Under the pieces are notes generated by a model. That model worked only from the letters and a program-made list of their open reading frames with translations. It was not told the origin of the DNA and searched no databases. A stretch of 5,715 nt of DNA, from assembly GCA_905207385.1 (NCBI GenBank), contig CAJLLH010000086.1, forward strand, positions 1-5,715, written 5' to 3'. Origin of the DNA: an uncultured Eubacteriales bacterium. Lineage in GTDB: Bacteria; Bacillota; Clostridia; Christensenellales; Borkfalkiaceae. Of this stretch, positions 1 through 5,714 are shown in pieces. Every line of letters starts with the position of its first letter. The first letter of the stretch is position 1. A program made the position numbers and the translations under genes.

Positions 1-51
1 CATTTTATAAAGCATTATGTTTTTCAGCAGTATTTATTTGAATTTTGGCAA

Positions 52-1221
52 TCAGTTGTTTTTAAGATACTTTTTAAGGTCGTCAACCCTGTCGGTGCGC
101 TCCCAAGGGAGGTTGGGTTTGCCGAAGTGTCCGTATGCCGCCGTCTGAAGGTAGATGGGTCTTCTGAGGTCAAGCGTTTCGATTACCGCGTACGGTCTCA
201 AATCGAATTCGCGCACAATTATGTCGGAAATTTCGCTGTCGGAAAGTTTGCCCGTGCCGTAGGTGTTCACGTATACGGAAACGGGTTTGGAAACGCCTAT
301 CGCATACGCAACCTGAAGTTCAATTTCGTCGGCAAGCCCTGCCGCAACAATGTTTTTGCATACGTAGCGCGCCATATATGCAGAAGAGCGGTCAACTTTG
401 GTGGGGTCTTTGCCGGAAAAAGCTCCGCCGCCGTGCGCGCACCTACCGCCGTAGGTATCAACAATTATCTTTCTGCCCGTAAGACCGCTGTCGCCCTCGG
501 GTCCGCCTATTTCAAACCTGCCCGTGGGGTTAATATAGTACTTGGTGTTTTCGTCAAGAAGTTCTGCGGGGATAACGCTGTCTATAACGTATTTTTTAAT
601 GTCCGCCCTGAGCATATCCTGGTTTACGTTTTCGTTATGCTGGCAAGAAACAACCACTGTATCCACGCGCACGGGCTTTCTTCCGTCGTATTCAACGGTA
701 ACCTGAGTTTTTCCGTCGGGGCGGAGGTAGGGCAGAAGTCCGCACTTTCTTACGTCGGTAAGCCTTTTTGCCATTTTGTTGGCAAGGTAAGAGGTCATCG
801 GCATGTATTCGGACGTTTCGTTGCAGGCGTAGCCGAACATCATTCCCTGGTCGCCCGCACCGATAAGGTCGTTAAGCTCGCCGCCCGAGCGGTTTTCAAC
901 CGAGCTGTCCACGCCCATGGCTATATCGGGGCTCTGCTTGTGCAGGGCAAGATTAATTCTGCAGTTGTCAGCGCGGAAGTTGCCGAAGGTATAGCCTACC
1001 TTAGCCATTATGTCGCGCGCGACCTTCTTGTATTTTACCTTTGCGGTGGTGGTGATTTCACCCATTATAAGTATCTGATTGTAAGCGGCGCAGCATTCAA
1101 TCGCACAGCGCGCCATGTTGTCCTGAGCGAGAACGGCGTCAAGTATGCCGTCGGAAATCTGGTCGCACAGTTTATCGGGATGTCCTTCGGTAACGCTTTC
1201 GCTTGTAAAAAGTTTTTTCAT
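52..1221 (-). CDS. metK: S-adenosylmethionine synthetase (methionine adenosyltransferase)
   Basis: This cytosolic enzyme makes S-adenosylmethionine from methionine and ATP, releasing phosphate and pyrophosphate. The 389-residue product is full length for the bacterial family (about 380-400). Visible family motifs are GHPDK at residues 13-17 (the ATP/catalytic His14 region), GEITT at 54-58, [12 protein letters not shown] at 121-132, a [10 protein letters not shown] segment at 243-252, and the glycine-rich [16 protein letters not shown] loop at 264-279. The flexible lid over the active site falls at roughly 98-113. The start is supported by AAAGGG (1228-1233) six bases upstream and by the conserved opening [16 protein letters not shown]. 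The gene ends with TGA. It is monocistronic as far as the window shows, diverges from the radical SAM gene, and is controlled by a SAM riboswitch in its leader. No key residue appears to be missing. The identification is essentially certain. Confidence 0.98.
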   Translation of the reverse strand: MKKLFTSESVTEGHPDKLCDQISDGILDAVLAQDNMARCAIECCAAYNQILIMGEITTTAKVKYKKVARDIMAKVGYTFGNFRADNCRINLALHKQSPDIAMGVDSSVENRSGGELNDLIGAGDQGMMFGYACNETSEYMPMTSYLANKMAKRLTDVRKCGLLPYLRPDGKTQVTVEYDGRKPVRVDTVVVSCQHNENVNQDMLRADIKKYVIDSVIPAELLDENTKYYINPTGRFEIGGPEGDSGLTGRKIIVDTYGGRCAHGGGAFSGKDPTKVDRSSAYMARYVCKNIVAAGLADEIELQVAYAIGVSKPVSVYVNTYGTGKLSDSEISDIIVREFDLRPYAVIETLDLRRPIYLQTAAYGHFGKPNLPWERTDRVDDLKKYLKNN

Positions 1222-1311
1222 AATGTACCCTTTAAAAATTTAAAATTTATAGCAAAGTAAGTAAAAAAGCGCGTTAATCTGCACAAAATGTTTGGTTTTG
1301 CGCAAAAAGGG

Positions 1312-1339
1312 TAAAATAAAAGCCCCGCGCCCGCGGAGC
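1312..1339 (-). terminator. Riboswitch-controlled intrinsic terminator of metK
   Basis: On the minus strand GCTCCGC (1339-1333), loop GGGC and GCGGGGC (1328-1322) form a 7-bp stem with one G-U pair, followed directly by TTTTATTTT. A competing antiterminator is visible: UGGGGUAAAUA (1364-1354), which includes the 3' strand of P1, can pair over 11 positions (with G-U wobbles) with UGUUUGCUCCG (1344-1334), which includes the 5' arm of the terminator. SAM binding would lock P1, free the terminator arm and stop transcription before metK. This is the classic S-box OFF-switch logic. The pairing is seen in the sequence; the mechanism is inferred from the family. Confidence 0.9.
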
Positions 1340-1360
1340 AAACAAAACTTAAATATTTAC

Positions 1361-1440
1361 CCCATCGGTACGGCATTAGCACCTTGCATTGCAGGTTGCT
1401 GTGTGGTCAACGGGCCGTTCCCTCGCACACTCTTTATAGG
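1361..1440 (-). promoter_or_regulatory. SAM-I class (S-box) riboswitch aptamer in the metK leader
   Basis: Read on the minus strand, this stretch carries the S-box core: AAAGAG, then GAGGGAACGGCCC, GCAACC, AAGGTGCTAA and GATGGGG in the right order. P1 forms between CCUAU (1440-1436) and AUGGG (1365-1361). P2 forms between GUGUG (1430-1426) and CACAC (1405-1401), with an inner GGG/CCC around a kink-turn-like GA/UUGA. P3 forms between ACCU (1396-1393) and AGGU (1384-1381). The P2 loop ACGG (1418-1415) can form the family's pseudoknot with CCGU (1373-1370). Known S-box elements bind SAM and shut off methionine and SAM biosynthesis genes, which fits the position before metK. Oddly, only nine bases separate GCTAA from the P1 3' strand, so the usual P4 hairpin is not evident. 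A SAM-I/IV-type variant is the main alternative. Confidence 0.93.
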
Positions 1441-1450
1441 TTGTGGAGTG

Positions 1451-1479
1451 ATTATATCATCTGTGCCGCGCGCTGTCAA
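1451..1479 (-). promoter_or_regulatory. Consensus sigma-A promoter of metK
   Basis: The minus strand has TTGACA (1479-1474) and TATAAT (1456-1451) separated by exactly 17 bases, a perfect match to the housekeeping consensus in both boxes. Transcription would start near the A at 1444, just ahead of the riboswitch P1 strand at 1440. A fully consensus promoter upstream of a riboswitch suggests that control is mainly by attenuation rather than initiation. Confidence 0.93.
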
Positions 1480-1497
1480 ATAAAATAGCCGCTTTAA

Positions 1498-1526
1498 TTG
1501 CATTCCTTTAAAAATTGTTTTATAAT
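1498..1526 (+). promoter_or_regulatory. Probable sigma-A promoter of the radical SAM gene, divergent from metK
   Basis: A perfect TATAAT (1521-1526) is preceded at 17 bases by TTGCAT (1498-1503), which matches only the TTG half of the -35 consensus. Transcription would begin near 1532-1534. The -35 boxes of this promoter and of the metK promoter are only 18 bases apart, back to back, so two polymerases could interfere with each other. The ABC-F gene may be read from the same promoter. Confidence 0.65.
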
Positions 1527-1532
1527 AGTATG

Positions 1533-1599
1533 CGCGGCTGAAAAGTCTTTTCAGGCAAAGGCAGTTGTACGCTTAATTTCAGATAGCCTTAAAGCCGCG
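1533..1599 (+). promoter_or_regulatory. Self-complementary 5' leader of the radical SAM gene, candidate structured RNA
   Basis: CGCGGCT (1533-1539) is perfectly complementary to AGCCGCG (1593-1599), so nearly the whole leader can be closed by a 7-bp GC-rich stem starting at the predicted transcription start. Inside it, CTGAAAA (1538-1544) can pair with TTTTCAG (1548-1554), and AAGGC (1558-1562) with GCCTT (1586-1590). A competing fold is possible because TTTCAG and AGCC recur at 1577-1588. The structure ends nine bases before the Shine-Dalgarno AAAGGA (1608-1613), and no U-tract follows, so any control would be on translation. I do not recognise a known riboswitch class. The pairing is seen; a function is only inferred. 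Confidence 0.35.
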
Positions 1600-1619
1600 G
1601 CATAAAAAAAGGATAGAAT

Positions 1620-2471
1620 ATGAACTGTACCCAATGCCCCGTATCGTGCGGCGCCGACCGTTCAATAAATAAAGGCGCGTGCTCCGTTCGGGGGCTTAAA
1701 ATAGCAAAATACTATCTTCACCCGTTTGAAGAACCGCCCATATCTTTCAAAAACGGAAGCGGTTGCATATTTTTCTGCGGTTGCCCTTTAAAGTGCAGGT
1801 TCTGCCAGAATTTTGAAGTTTCGCGCGCTCAGCGCGGCAAGGATATTTCGGTAAAAGAGCTTGCGGATATTTTTAAAGAACTTGAAGATATGGGTGCGGA
1901 CAACATAAATCTTGTAAACCCCACGCATTACCTTTCGGAAATTGCCGAAGCGTTTTCAATTTACAAGCCGCACATTCCCATAGTTTACAACACTCACGGC
2001 TACGAAAAAATTGAAAGCCTTAAGCTTGCGTCAACTTTTACCGATATCTGGCTGCCCGACCTCAAGTTCATAAGTGCGGATATGTCTGCGCGCTACACTT
2101 CGCGCGCGGACTATGCAAAGTATGCTCTGCCTGCGGCAGAGTTCATGGCTCAGAAGCCCGCCGCGTTCGATGAGCACGGCAAAATGCTTTCTGGCTGCGT
2201 GATAAGGCACCTTATAATGCCTATGGGCGTGGAAGATTCAATAAACGTCGTAAACTTTGTGTCAACGCTTCCGCGCACGGTGTATTTCAGCCTTATGAGC
2301 CAGTACACCCCTTGCGGCGATATAAAGGATATCCCCGAACTGAACAGAAAAATAACCTCGCGCGAGTACAAAAAAGTGCTTGCCGCGGTAGAGGCGGCGG
2401 GGCTTGAAAACGTTTTCCTTCAGGATAAAAGCAGCGCGGAGCAATGTTTTATTCCCAAGTGGGACTATTGA
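1620..2471 (+). CDS. Radical SAM protein, PflX-like (COG1313 type), substrate unknown
   Basis: The 283-residue product is a cytosolic radical SAM enzyme. Cys55, Cys59 and Cys62 form the CxxxCxxC motif that binds the 4Fe-4S cluster used to cleave SAM. It also has an N-terminal cysteine cluster (Cys3, Cys6, Cys10, Cys21) of the CxxCxxxC type, which may hold a second metal site. Further family landmarks are GSGCIFFCGC (46-55), NLVNPTHY (97-104), DIWLPDLKF (142-150), CVIRHLIMPM (193-202), YFSLMSQYTP (222-231) and FIPKWDY at the end. These match proteins often named pyruvate formate-lyase activating enzyme-like or PflX, but no pyruvate formate-lyase or glycyl radical partner lies in the window, so activase function should not be assumed. 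AAAGGA six bases upstream supports the ATG at 1620. It diverges from metK, the source of its cofactor. Family membership is firm; the reaction is unknown. Confidence 0.92.
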   Translation: MNCTQCPVSCGADRSINKGACSVRGLKIAKYYLHPFEEPPISFKNGSGCIFFCGCPLKCRFCQNFEVSRAQRGKDISVKELADIFKELEDMGADNINLVNPTHYLSEIAEAFSIYKPHIPIVYNTHGYEKIESLKLASTFTDIWLPDLKFISADMSARYTSRADYAKYALPAAEFMAQKPAAFDEHGKMLSGCVIRHLIMPMGVEDSINVVNFVSTLPRTVYFSLMSQYTPCGDIKDIPELNRKITSREYKKVLAAVEAAGLENVFLQDKSSAEQCFIPKWDY

Positions 2472-2535
2472 TTTTTAATTTACAGAATTTTCCGCCGTTT
2501 AATTTATGTTACGGTGGCTCGGTGTATATATAATT

Positions 2536-4428
2536 ATGTTAGTAACATTTTCGGGCGTTAATTTTGCCTACGCCGGCAATCCCATACTCAGCGATATATC
2601 TTTTGCCGTCAACGAAGGCGAGCGCGTTGCGCTTATAGGCGAAAACGGCGCGGGCAAAACCACGCTTTTAAAACTTATAACGGGCGCGCTTGACCCCGAA
2701 AGCGGAGAAATTCAGAAGAAGAACGGCGCAACTATAGGTTTCCTTGCCCAGACTGGCGGTCTTGAATCGGACGGCACCGTTTATTCGCAGATGCTGGAGG
2801 CGGTAAGACCTCAGCTCGACGCAATAAGCAGGCTTTCGCAACTTTCGCAAAAAATTTCATGCGCGGAGTACGGCGGGGCGGAGTATAAAATTTTATCGGC
2901 AAAATACGAATCTCTTGAAAAGTACATAGCCGCGCACGACTGTTACAACGCCGAAGTGCGCGTAAAAACGGTGCTCGGCGGCATGGGCTTTTCGGGACTT
3001 TACGAACAGAAAATTTCTACAATGTCGGGCGGGGAAAAGACGCGGCTTAAGCTTGCCCGACTTCTTCTGGAAGAACCCGACCTGCTTATTCTGGACGAGC
3101 CCACAAACCACCTCGACATAAAAACTCTGTTCTGGCTGGAAGATTACCTTTCTTCGTTCAAGGGCGCGGTATTAGTCGTTTCGCACGACAGATATTTTCT
3201 GGACCGCACCGCGCAGCGAGTGCTGGAAATTGAAAACAAAAAACTTTATTCGTACCCCGGCAACTATTCAAAATATAAAATTTTAAAGGCGGAAAGGCTC
3301 GCGCTCGAGCAGAAGGAGTACGAGCGTCAGCAGGAAGAGCGCGCCAGACTTCAGGACTACGTAGACAGAAACATTGTGCGCGCAACCACGGCAAAATCTG
3401 CGCAGAGCAGAGTAAAACAGCTTGAAAAGATGGAAATTCTTGAAAAGCCGTACACTCCGCCCGCCCCGCCTCGGTTCAGGTTCGCATTCCCCGTGCAGAG
3501 TGCGGAACTTGTGCTCGACATAAAAAATCTTGACCTTGAAATCGGCGGCAAACGTCTTTTTTCGGGCGGCAATCTTCAGCTTATGCGCGGCAGAAGGCTT
3601 GCGATAGTCGGCGAAAACGGCGCGGGCAAATCTACGCTTTTAAAGCTGATAGCCGGCGGCGGCAATGCGGAATGCGTTATCGGCAGGTTTGTGCGCGCGG
3701 CTTATTACGACCAGGAAAACCTTAACCTCGACGCGCAGAACACCGTGCTTTCCGAACTGTGGGAAAGGCACGTAACCTCTTCGCAGACGGACGTAAGGGC
3801 TGCGCTGGCGCGTAGCGGGCTTTCCGCCGAAGATATGTATAAAAAGGTGGGCGAACTCTCGGGCGGTGAACGCGCAAAACTTGCGCTGTGCGTAATGCAG
3901 GCGGAGGAGGGAAACGTTCTTCTTCTGGACGAGCCTACAAACCACCTCGACCTTCCTGCAAGGGAAAGTCTGGAAAAAGCTCTTTCTGAGTTTGGCGGAA
4001 CAGTCATTTTTGTAAGCCACGACAGATATTTCATTTCCGCGCTCGCCGACTGCGTCGCCGAAATAGACGGCGGGAAACTCAACTATATTAACGGCGGGTA
4101 CGAAGCCTTCCGCGAAGCTAAGAAAGAGCAGGCGCGCCTTGCCGAAGAGGAGCGCGCGGCGGCAGAAAGGGCGGAGTTTGCCGAAAGGAAGAAGGAAAGC
4201 TACCGCTCCAAAAAAGACCGCGCGGCAGAGGCGGCTATAAAAGCGCGCGTAAAGCAGATTGAGGCGGATATATCCCTTAACGAAGCCGAGGAGGCGGACA
4301 TACAGAACAAGCTTGCCGACCCCGCCGCGACCGCTGATTATAAAGAGGTGGAAAGGCTGTGCCGCCGCCTTGAAGAGCTTAGGGTAAAGCAGGAACAGCT
4401 GTATTCCGAATACGAAAAACTTATATAA
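2536..4428 (+). CDS. ABC-F family ATPase, YdiF-like (ribosome-associated)
   Basis: The product has two ABC ATPase domains and no membrane segment, the mark of ABC-F proteins, which bind the ribosomal E site and act on translation rather than transport. With the start at 2536 it has 630 residues. Domain 1 has Walker A GENGAGKT (35-42), signature SGGE (164-167), Walker B and D-loop LDEPTNHLD (186-194) and SHDRY (216-220). The charged linker, about 240-310, contains the conserved ARATTAKSAQSR-like stretch (seen here as VRATTAKSAQSR), expected to touch P-site tRNA. Domain 2 has GENGAGKS (359-366), LSGGE (441-445), LDEPTNHLD (464-472) and SHDRY (494-498). A Lys/Glu-rich coiled coil fills about 530-630. 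The overall pattern and length resemble Bacillus YdiF. An in-frame ATG at 2506 adds ten residues unlike the family, so MLVTFSGVNFAYAG at 2536 is preferred. Its ribosome-binding site is weak. All catalytic motifs are intact. An antibiotic-resistance role is not indicated. Confidence 0.93.
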   Translation: MLVTFSGVNFAYAGNPILSDISFAVNEGERVALIGENGAGKTTLLKLITGALDPESGEIQKKNGATIGFLAQTGGLESDGTVYSQMLEAVRPQLDAISRLSQLSQKISCAEYGGAEYKILSAKYESLEKYIAAHDCYNAEVRVKTVLGGMGFSGLYEQKISTMSGGEKTRLKLARLLLEEPDLLILDEPTNHLDIKTLFWLEDYLSSFKGAVLVVSHDRYFLDRTAQRVLEIENKKLYSYPGNYSKYKILKAERLALEQKEYERQQEERARLQDYVDRNIVRATTAKSAQSRVKQLEKMEILEKPYTPPAPPRFRFAFPVQSAELVLDIKNLDLEIGGKRLFSGGNLQLMRGRRLAIVGENGAGKSTLLKLIAGGGNAECVIGRFVRAAYYDQENLNLDAQNTVLSELWERHVTSSQTDVRAALARSGLSAEDMYKKVGELSGGERAKLALCVMQAEEGNVLLLDEPTNHLDLPARESLEKALSEFGGTVIFVSHDRYFISALADCVAEIDGGKLNYINGGYEAFREAKKEQARLAEEERAAAERAEFAERKKESYRSKKDRAAEAAIKARVKQIEADISLNEAEEADIQNKLADPAATADYKEVERLCRRLEELRVKQEQLYSEYEKLI

Positions 4429-4432
4429 AAAA

Positions 4433-4454
4433 CGCAAGGCGGATGTGCCTTGCG
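4433..4454. terminator. Perfect 8-bp stem-loop after the ABC-F gene, weak or reverse-facing terminator
   Basis: CGCAAGGC (4433-4440) and GCCTTGCG (4447-4454) form a perfect 8-bp stem with a six-base loop, starting four bases after the ABC-F stop codon. On the plus strand it is followed by CATATAAAG, with no U-tract, so it would be a poor intrinsic terminator for the ABC-F transcript, or simply protect its 3' end. On the minus strand the hairpin is followed by TTTTTTATAT, a good terminator for antisense transcription coming from the right. No minus-strand gene is visible there. Confidence 0.5.
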
Positions 4455-4470
4455 CATATAAAGCAAAGTG

Positions 4471-4513
4471 GCGGTTTAACCGCTTGTTAAGCTGAAGCGC
4501 GGCGCTGCGCCGC
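4471..4513 (+). repeat. Run of three small hairpins in the leader of the membrane-protein gene
   Basis: Three adjacent inverted repeats sit between the ABC-F gene and the next start codon: GCGGTTTAACCGC (4471-4483), GCTTGTTAAGC (4482-4492), and GCGGCG with CGCCGC around CTG (4499-4513). The last one ends one base before the purine-rich AAGAGGA Shine-Dalgarno region (4514-4520). CGCAAG at 4511-4516 is also a second copy of CGCAAG at 4433-4438, so CTTGCG (4449-4454) could pair with either. The palindromes are visible; regulation of translation is only a guess, and no promoter is obvious in this gap. Confidence 0.4.
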
Positions 4514-4528
4514 AAGAGGAAAATAACC

Positions 4529-5572
4529 ATGGATAAAAAAGAAACGGAAATAAAGACGGAATCGCCCGCCGAAGAAGAAACCGAGCGCACTGTCCGCCAT
4601 ACGATATCCGCGGAAGAAACGTTCACGCTTGCAAAAGACGTGTTCGATTTGCGCTGTTTTTTCAAAAGCGTGTATTCCAACCGCGCGGTAATTGCGCGCA
4701 GACTGAATATATTCTCGCTTATATGCAGCCTTATATTCACTATGCTGTATACGGGCTACACCGTTTATTCGGTGCTTACGGGCAAAATAACTTCTTTGCC
4801 GCTGGAAATAACAATATACTGCATGCTCGGCATATATGCGGTGTTTGTTATTCTCCTCGTGCTGGTAACGCTTTTTGCGGGCGACGCCAACACCAAAACG
4901 GTAAAAAAGTATAATAAAGCGCTTAAAATTTTCCGCTTTTGCATAAGAATAATTTCAATTGCGATGGCGATTGTGGCAATAGCCATAAACGCGGGCAGAA
5001 CGGACAGTCCGCTTGCGGTTGCGGCGCAGACGGTGCTTGTAATTATTTCGATTATACTTATAATAGTGCAGGCAATACCGCTGCTGTTCGGCGGCTTTTC
5101 CAACCTTGCGCGCTGGGCGCTTGCTCCCGCCAAGGGCAGGGCGCGCTTTTCGGTTGTGCTTCTTGAATGGTACGAGCTCGTGCGCAAAGGCACGGCAACG
5201 CTCCGCTCCACAAGCAAAATTTCGCCCAAGTACGTAAGCGACATAAACAACTGCATAGACAGCTACCTTATCCCCTCGGTAGGCAAAAAGTACATAACCG
5301 ATATAAACGCTCAGGACATATACGATACTGTTGACGCCGCGCCCGAAGAGCTTAAGGAAATTGCCGAAGGCATTTTCAAGCGCGTATTCGACTACGCCGA
5401 GGAATGCGGTTACGTAAACAACAATCCAGCAAAAGCGATGGAGCTTGGCGACACGCTTGAAGAACCCGAAAAGAAACCGCGCCGCACCATAAAATCGAGG
5501 CTTATGAACTGGGGCAAAAAGATAGGCAAATCAATAGTCAAAAGCTATCTCGACGGCGACGACAACGCCTGA
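4529..5572 (+). CDS. Four-helix membrane protein with a C-terminal tyrosine-recombinase core-binding-like domain
   Basis: This 347-residue protein is not one I can name. Residues 1-30 are acidic and hydrophilic. Four hydrophobic segments follow at about 61-83, 92-117, 133-154 and 162-188, giving an even number of crossings and probably both ends in the cytoplasm. Residues 210-306 look like the helical core-binding domain of phage-type integrases: LLEWYELVRKG (211-221), then YLIPSVGKKYITDINAQDI (246-264), then IFKRVFDYAEECGYVNNNPAKAMEL (about 282-306), matching the usual pattern of ILPALG, LxxIxxxDI and FxYAxxxGxIxxNPA. No catalytic domain with Arg, His-x-x-Arg and Tyr follows. The protein ends with a basic tail (315-340) and an acidic tip. 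AGAGGA (4515-4520) eight bases upstream supports the start, and stem-loops follow the stop, so truncation is unlikely. Membrane location is well supported; DNA binding is inference. Confidence 0.85.
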   Translation: MDKKETEIKTESPAEEETERTVRHTISAEETFTLAKDVFDLRCFFKSVYSNRAVIARRLNIFSLICSLIFTMLYTGYTVYSVLTGKITSLPLEITIYCMLGIYAVFVILLVLVTLFAGDANTKTVKKYNKALKIFRFCIRIISIAMAIVAIAINAGRTDSPLAVAAQTVLVIISIILIIVQAIPLLFGGFSNLARWALAPAKGRARFSVVLLEWYELVRKGTATLRSTSKISPKYVSDINNCIDSYLIPSVGKKYITDINAQDIYDTVDAAPEELKEIAEGIFKRVFDYAEECGYVNNNPAKAMELGDTLEEPEKKPRRTIKSRLMNWGKKIGKSIVKSYLDGDDNA

Positions 5573-5599
5573 GTCTGCATAAAGAAAAATTTGAATTGA

Positions 5600-5615
5600 G
5601 CGGCACATATGCCGC
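5600..5615. repeat. Small inverted repeat downstream of the membrane-protein gene
   Basis: GCGGCA (5600-5605) and TGCCGC (5610-5615) form a 6-bp stem around a CATA loop, 28 bases after the stop codon. No U-tract follows, so it is probably a 3'-end stabilising stem or an accessory to the strong terminator eleven bases further on. Confidence 0.45.
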
Positions 5616-5625
5616 AATCAACTAA

Positions 5626-5662
5626 AAACCGCCGCCCGCAAAAATTTTGCGGGCGGCGGTTT
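5626..5662. terminator. Strong bidirectional intrinsic terminator
   Basis: The 18-base arms 5626-5643 and 5645-5662 are perfect reverse complements (AAACCGCCGCCCGCAAAA against TTTTGCGGGCGGCGGTTT), with an A/T-rich tip that would open into the loop and a very GC-rich core. The plus-strand exit is TTT followed by GCATATTAAT, and the minus-strand exit is TTTTTAG. It therefore suits termination of the membrane-protein transcript and of a leftward transcript from beyond the window. Confidence 0.85.
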
Positions 5663-5678
5663 GCATATTAATAGCGTA

Positions 5679-5714
5679 AAAGCCGCCGTTCATAGCTTTG
5701 CTTCCGGCGGCTTT
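5679..5714. terminator. Second GC-rich stem-loop at the window edge, probable terminator
   Basis: AAAGCCGCCG (5679-5688) and CGGCGGCTTT (5705-5714) form a perfect 10-bp stem around a 16-base loop. On the minus strand the stem runs out into TTTTACGC. On the plus strand only GCTTTG is seen before the window ends, so the rightward U-tract cannot be judged. It may be the terminator of a gene arriving from the right, or a backup to 5626-5662. Confidence 0.55.

Noticed and set aside
1..51. Possible terminator of metK or start of a next minus-strand gene (CAT at 1-3)
   Set aside because: No stem-loop with a U-tract is evident, and no clear ribosome-binding site precedes the putative ATG. Too little sequence is present to decide.
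127..1260. Long plus-strand open frame (377 codons) opposite metK
   Set aside because: It lies wholly over the strongly conserved metK reading frame and over its ribosome-binding site, and its translation has no recognisable motif. It is a by-product of codon bias.
1292..1483. Plus-strand open frame of 63 codons between metK and the radical SAM gene
   Set aside because: It is the complement of the metK riboswitch, terminator and promoter, which explain the sequence.
1533..1599. Possible tRNA, because of a 7-bp outer stem at 67-nt spacing
   Set aside because: There is no T-loop GTTCGA-like sequence, no proper D or anticodon arm and no CCA end, so a leader structure is the better reading.
2529..2534. 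TATAAT hexamer just upstream of the ABC-F start codon
   Set aside because: Transcription from it would begin after the ATG at 2536, and no -35 box lies at the right distance, so it is probably just AT-rich sequence.
2506..2535. Ten-codon N-terminal extension of the ABC-F protein
   Set aside because: No ribosome-binding site precedes 2506, the extra residues do not match the family, and YdiF-like proteins begin at the position of the ATG at 2536.
4443..4490. 15-codon open frame in the ABC-F/membrane-protein gap as a leader peptide
   Set aside because: The start codon lies in the loop of the 4433-4454 hairpin with a purine-rich stretch directly abutting it, no usable spacing, and no run of regulatory codons.
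3640..4740. Long minus-strand open frame (366 codons) opposite the ABC-F gene and the start of the next gene
   Set aside because: It crosses two well-supported plus-strand genes and the intergenic hairpins, including a minus-strand terminator at 4433-4454. The translation shows no domain.
4765..5256. Minus-strand open frame (163 codons) with some hydrophobic stretches
   Set aside because: The hydrophobic look mirrors the membrane helices on the plus strand. No ribosome-binding site or family pattern is seen.
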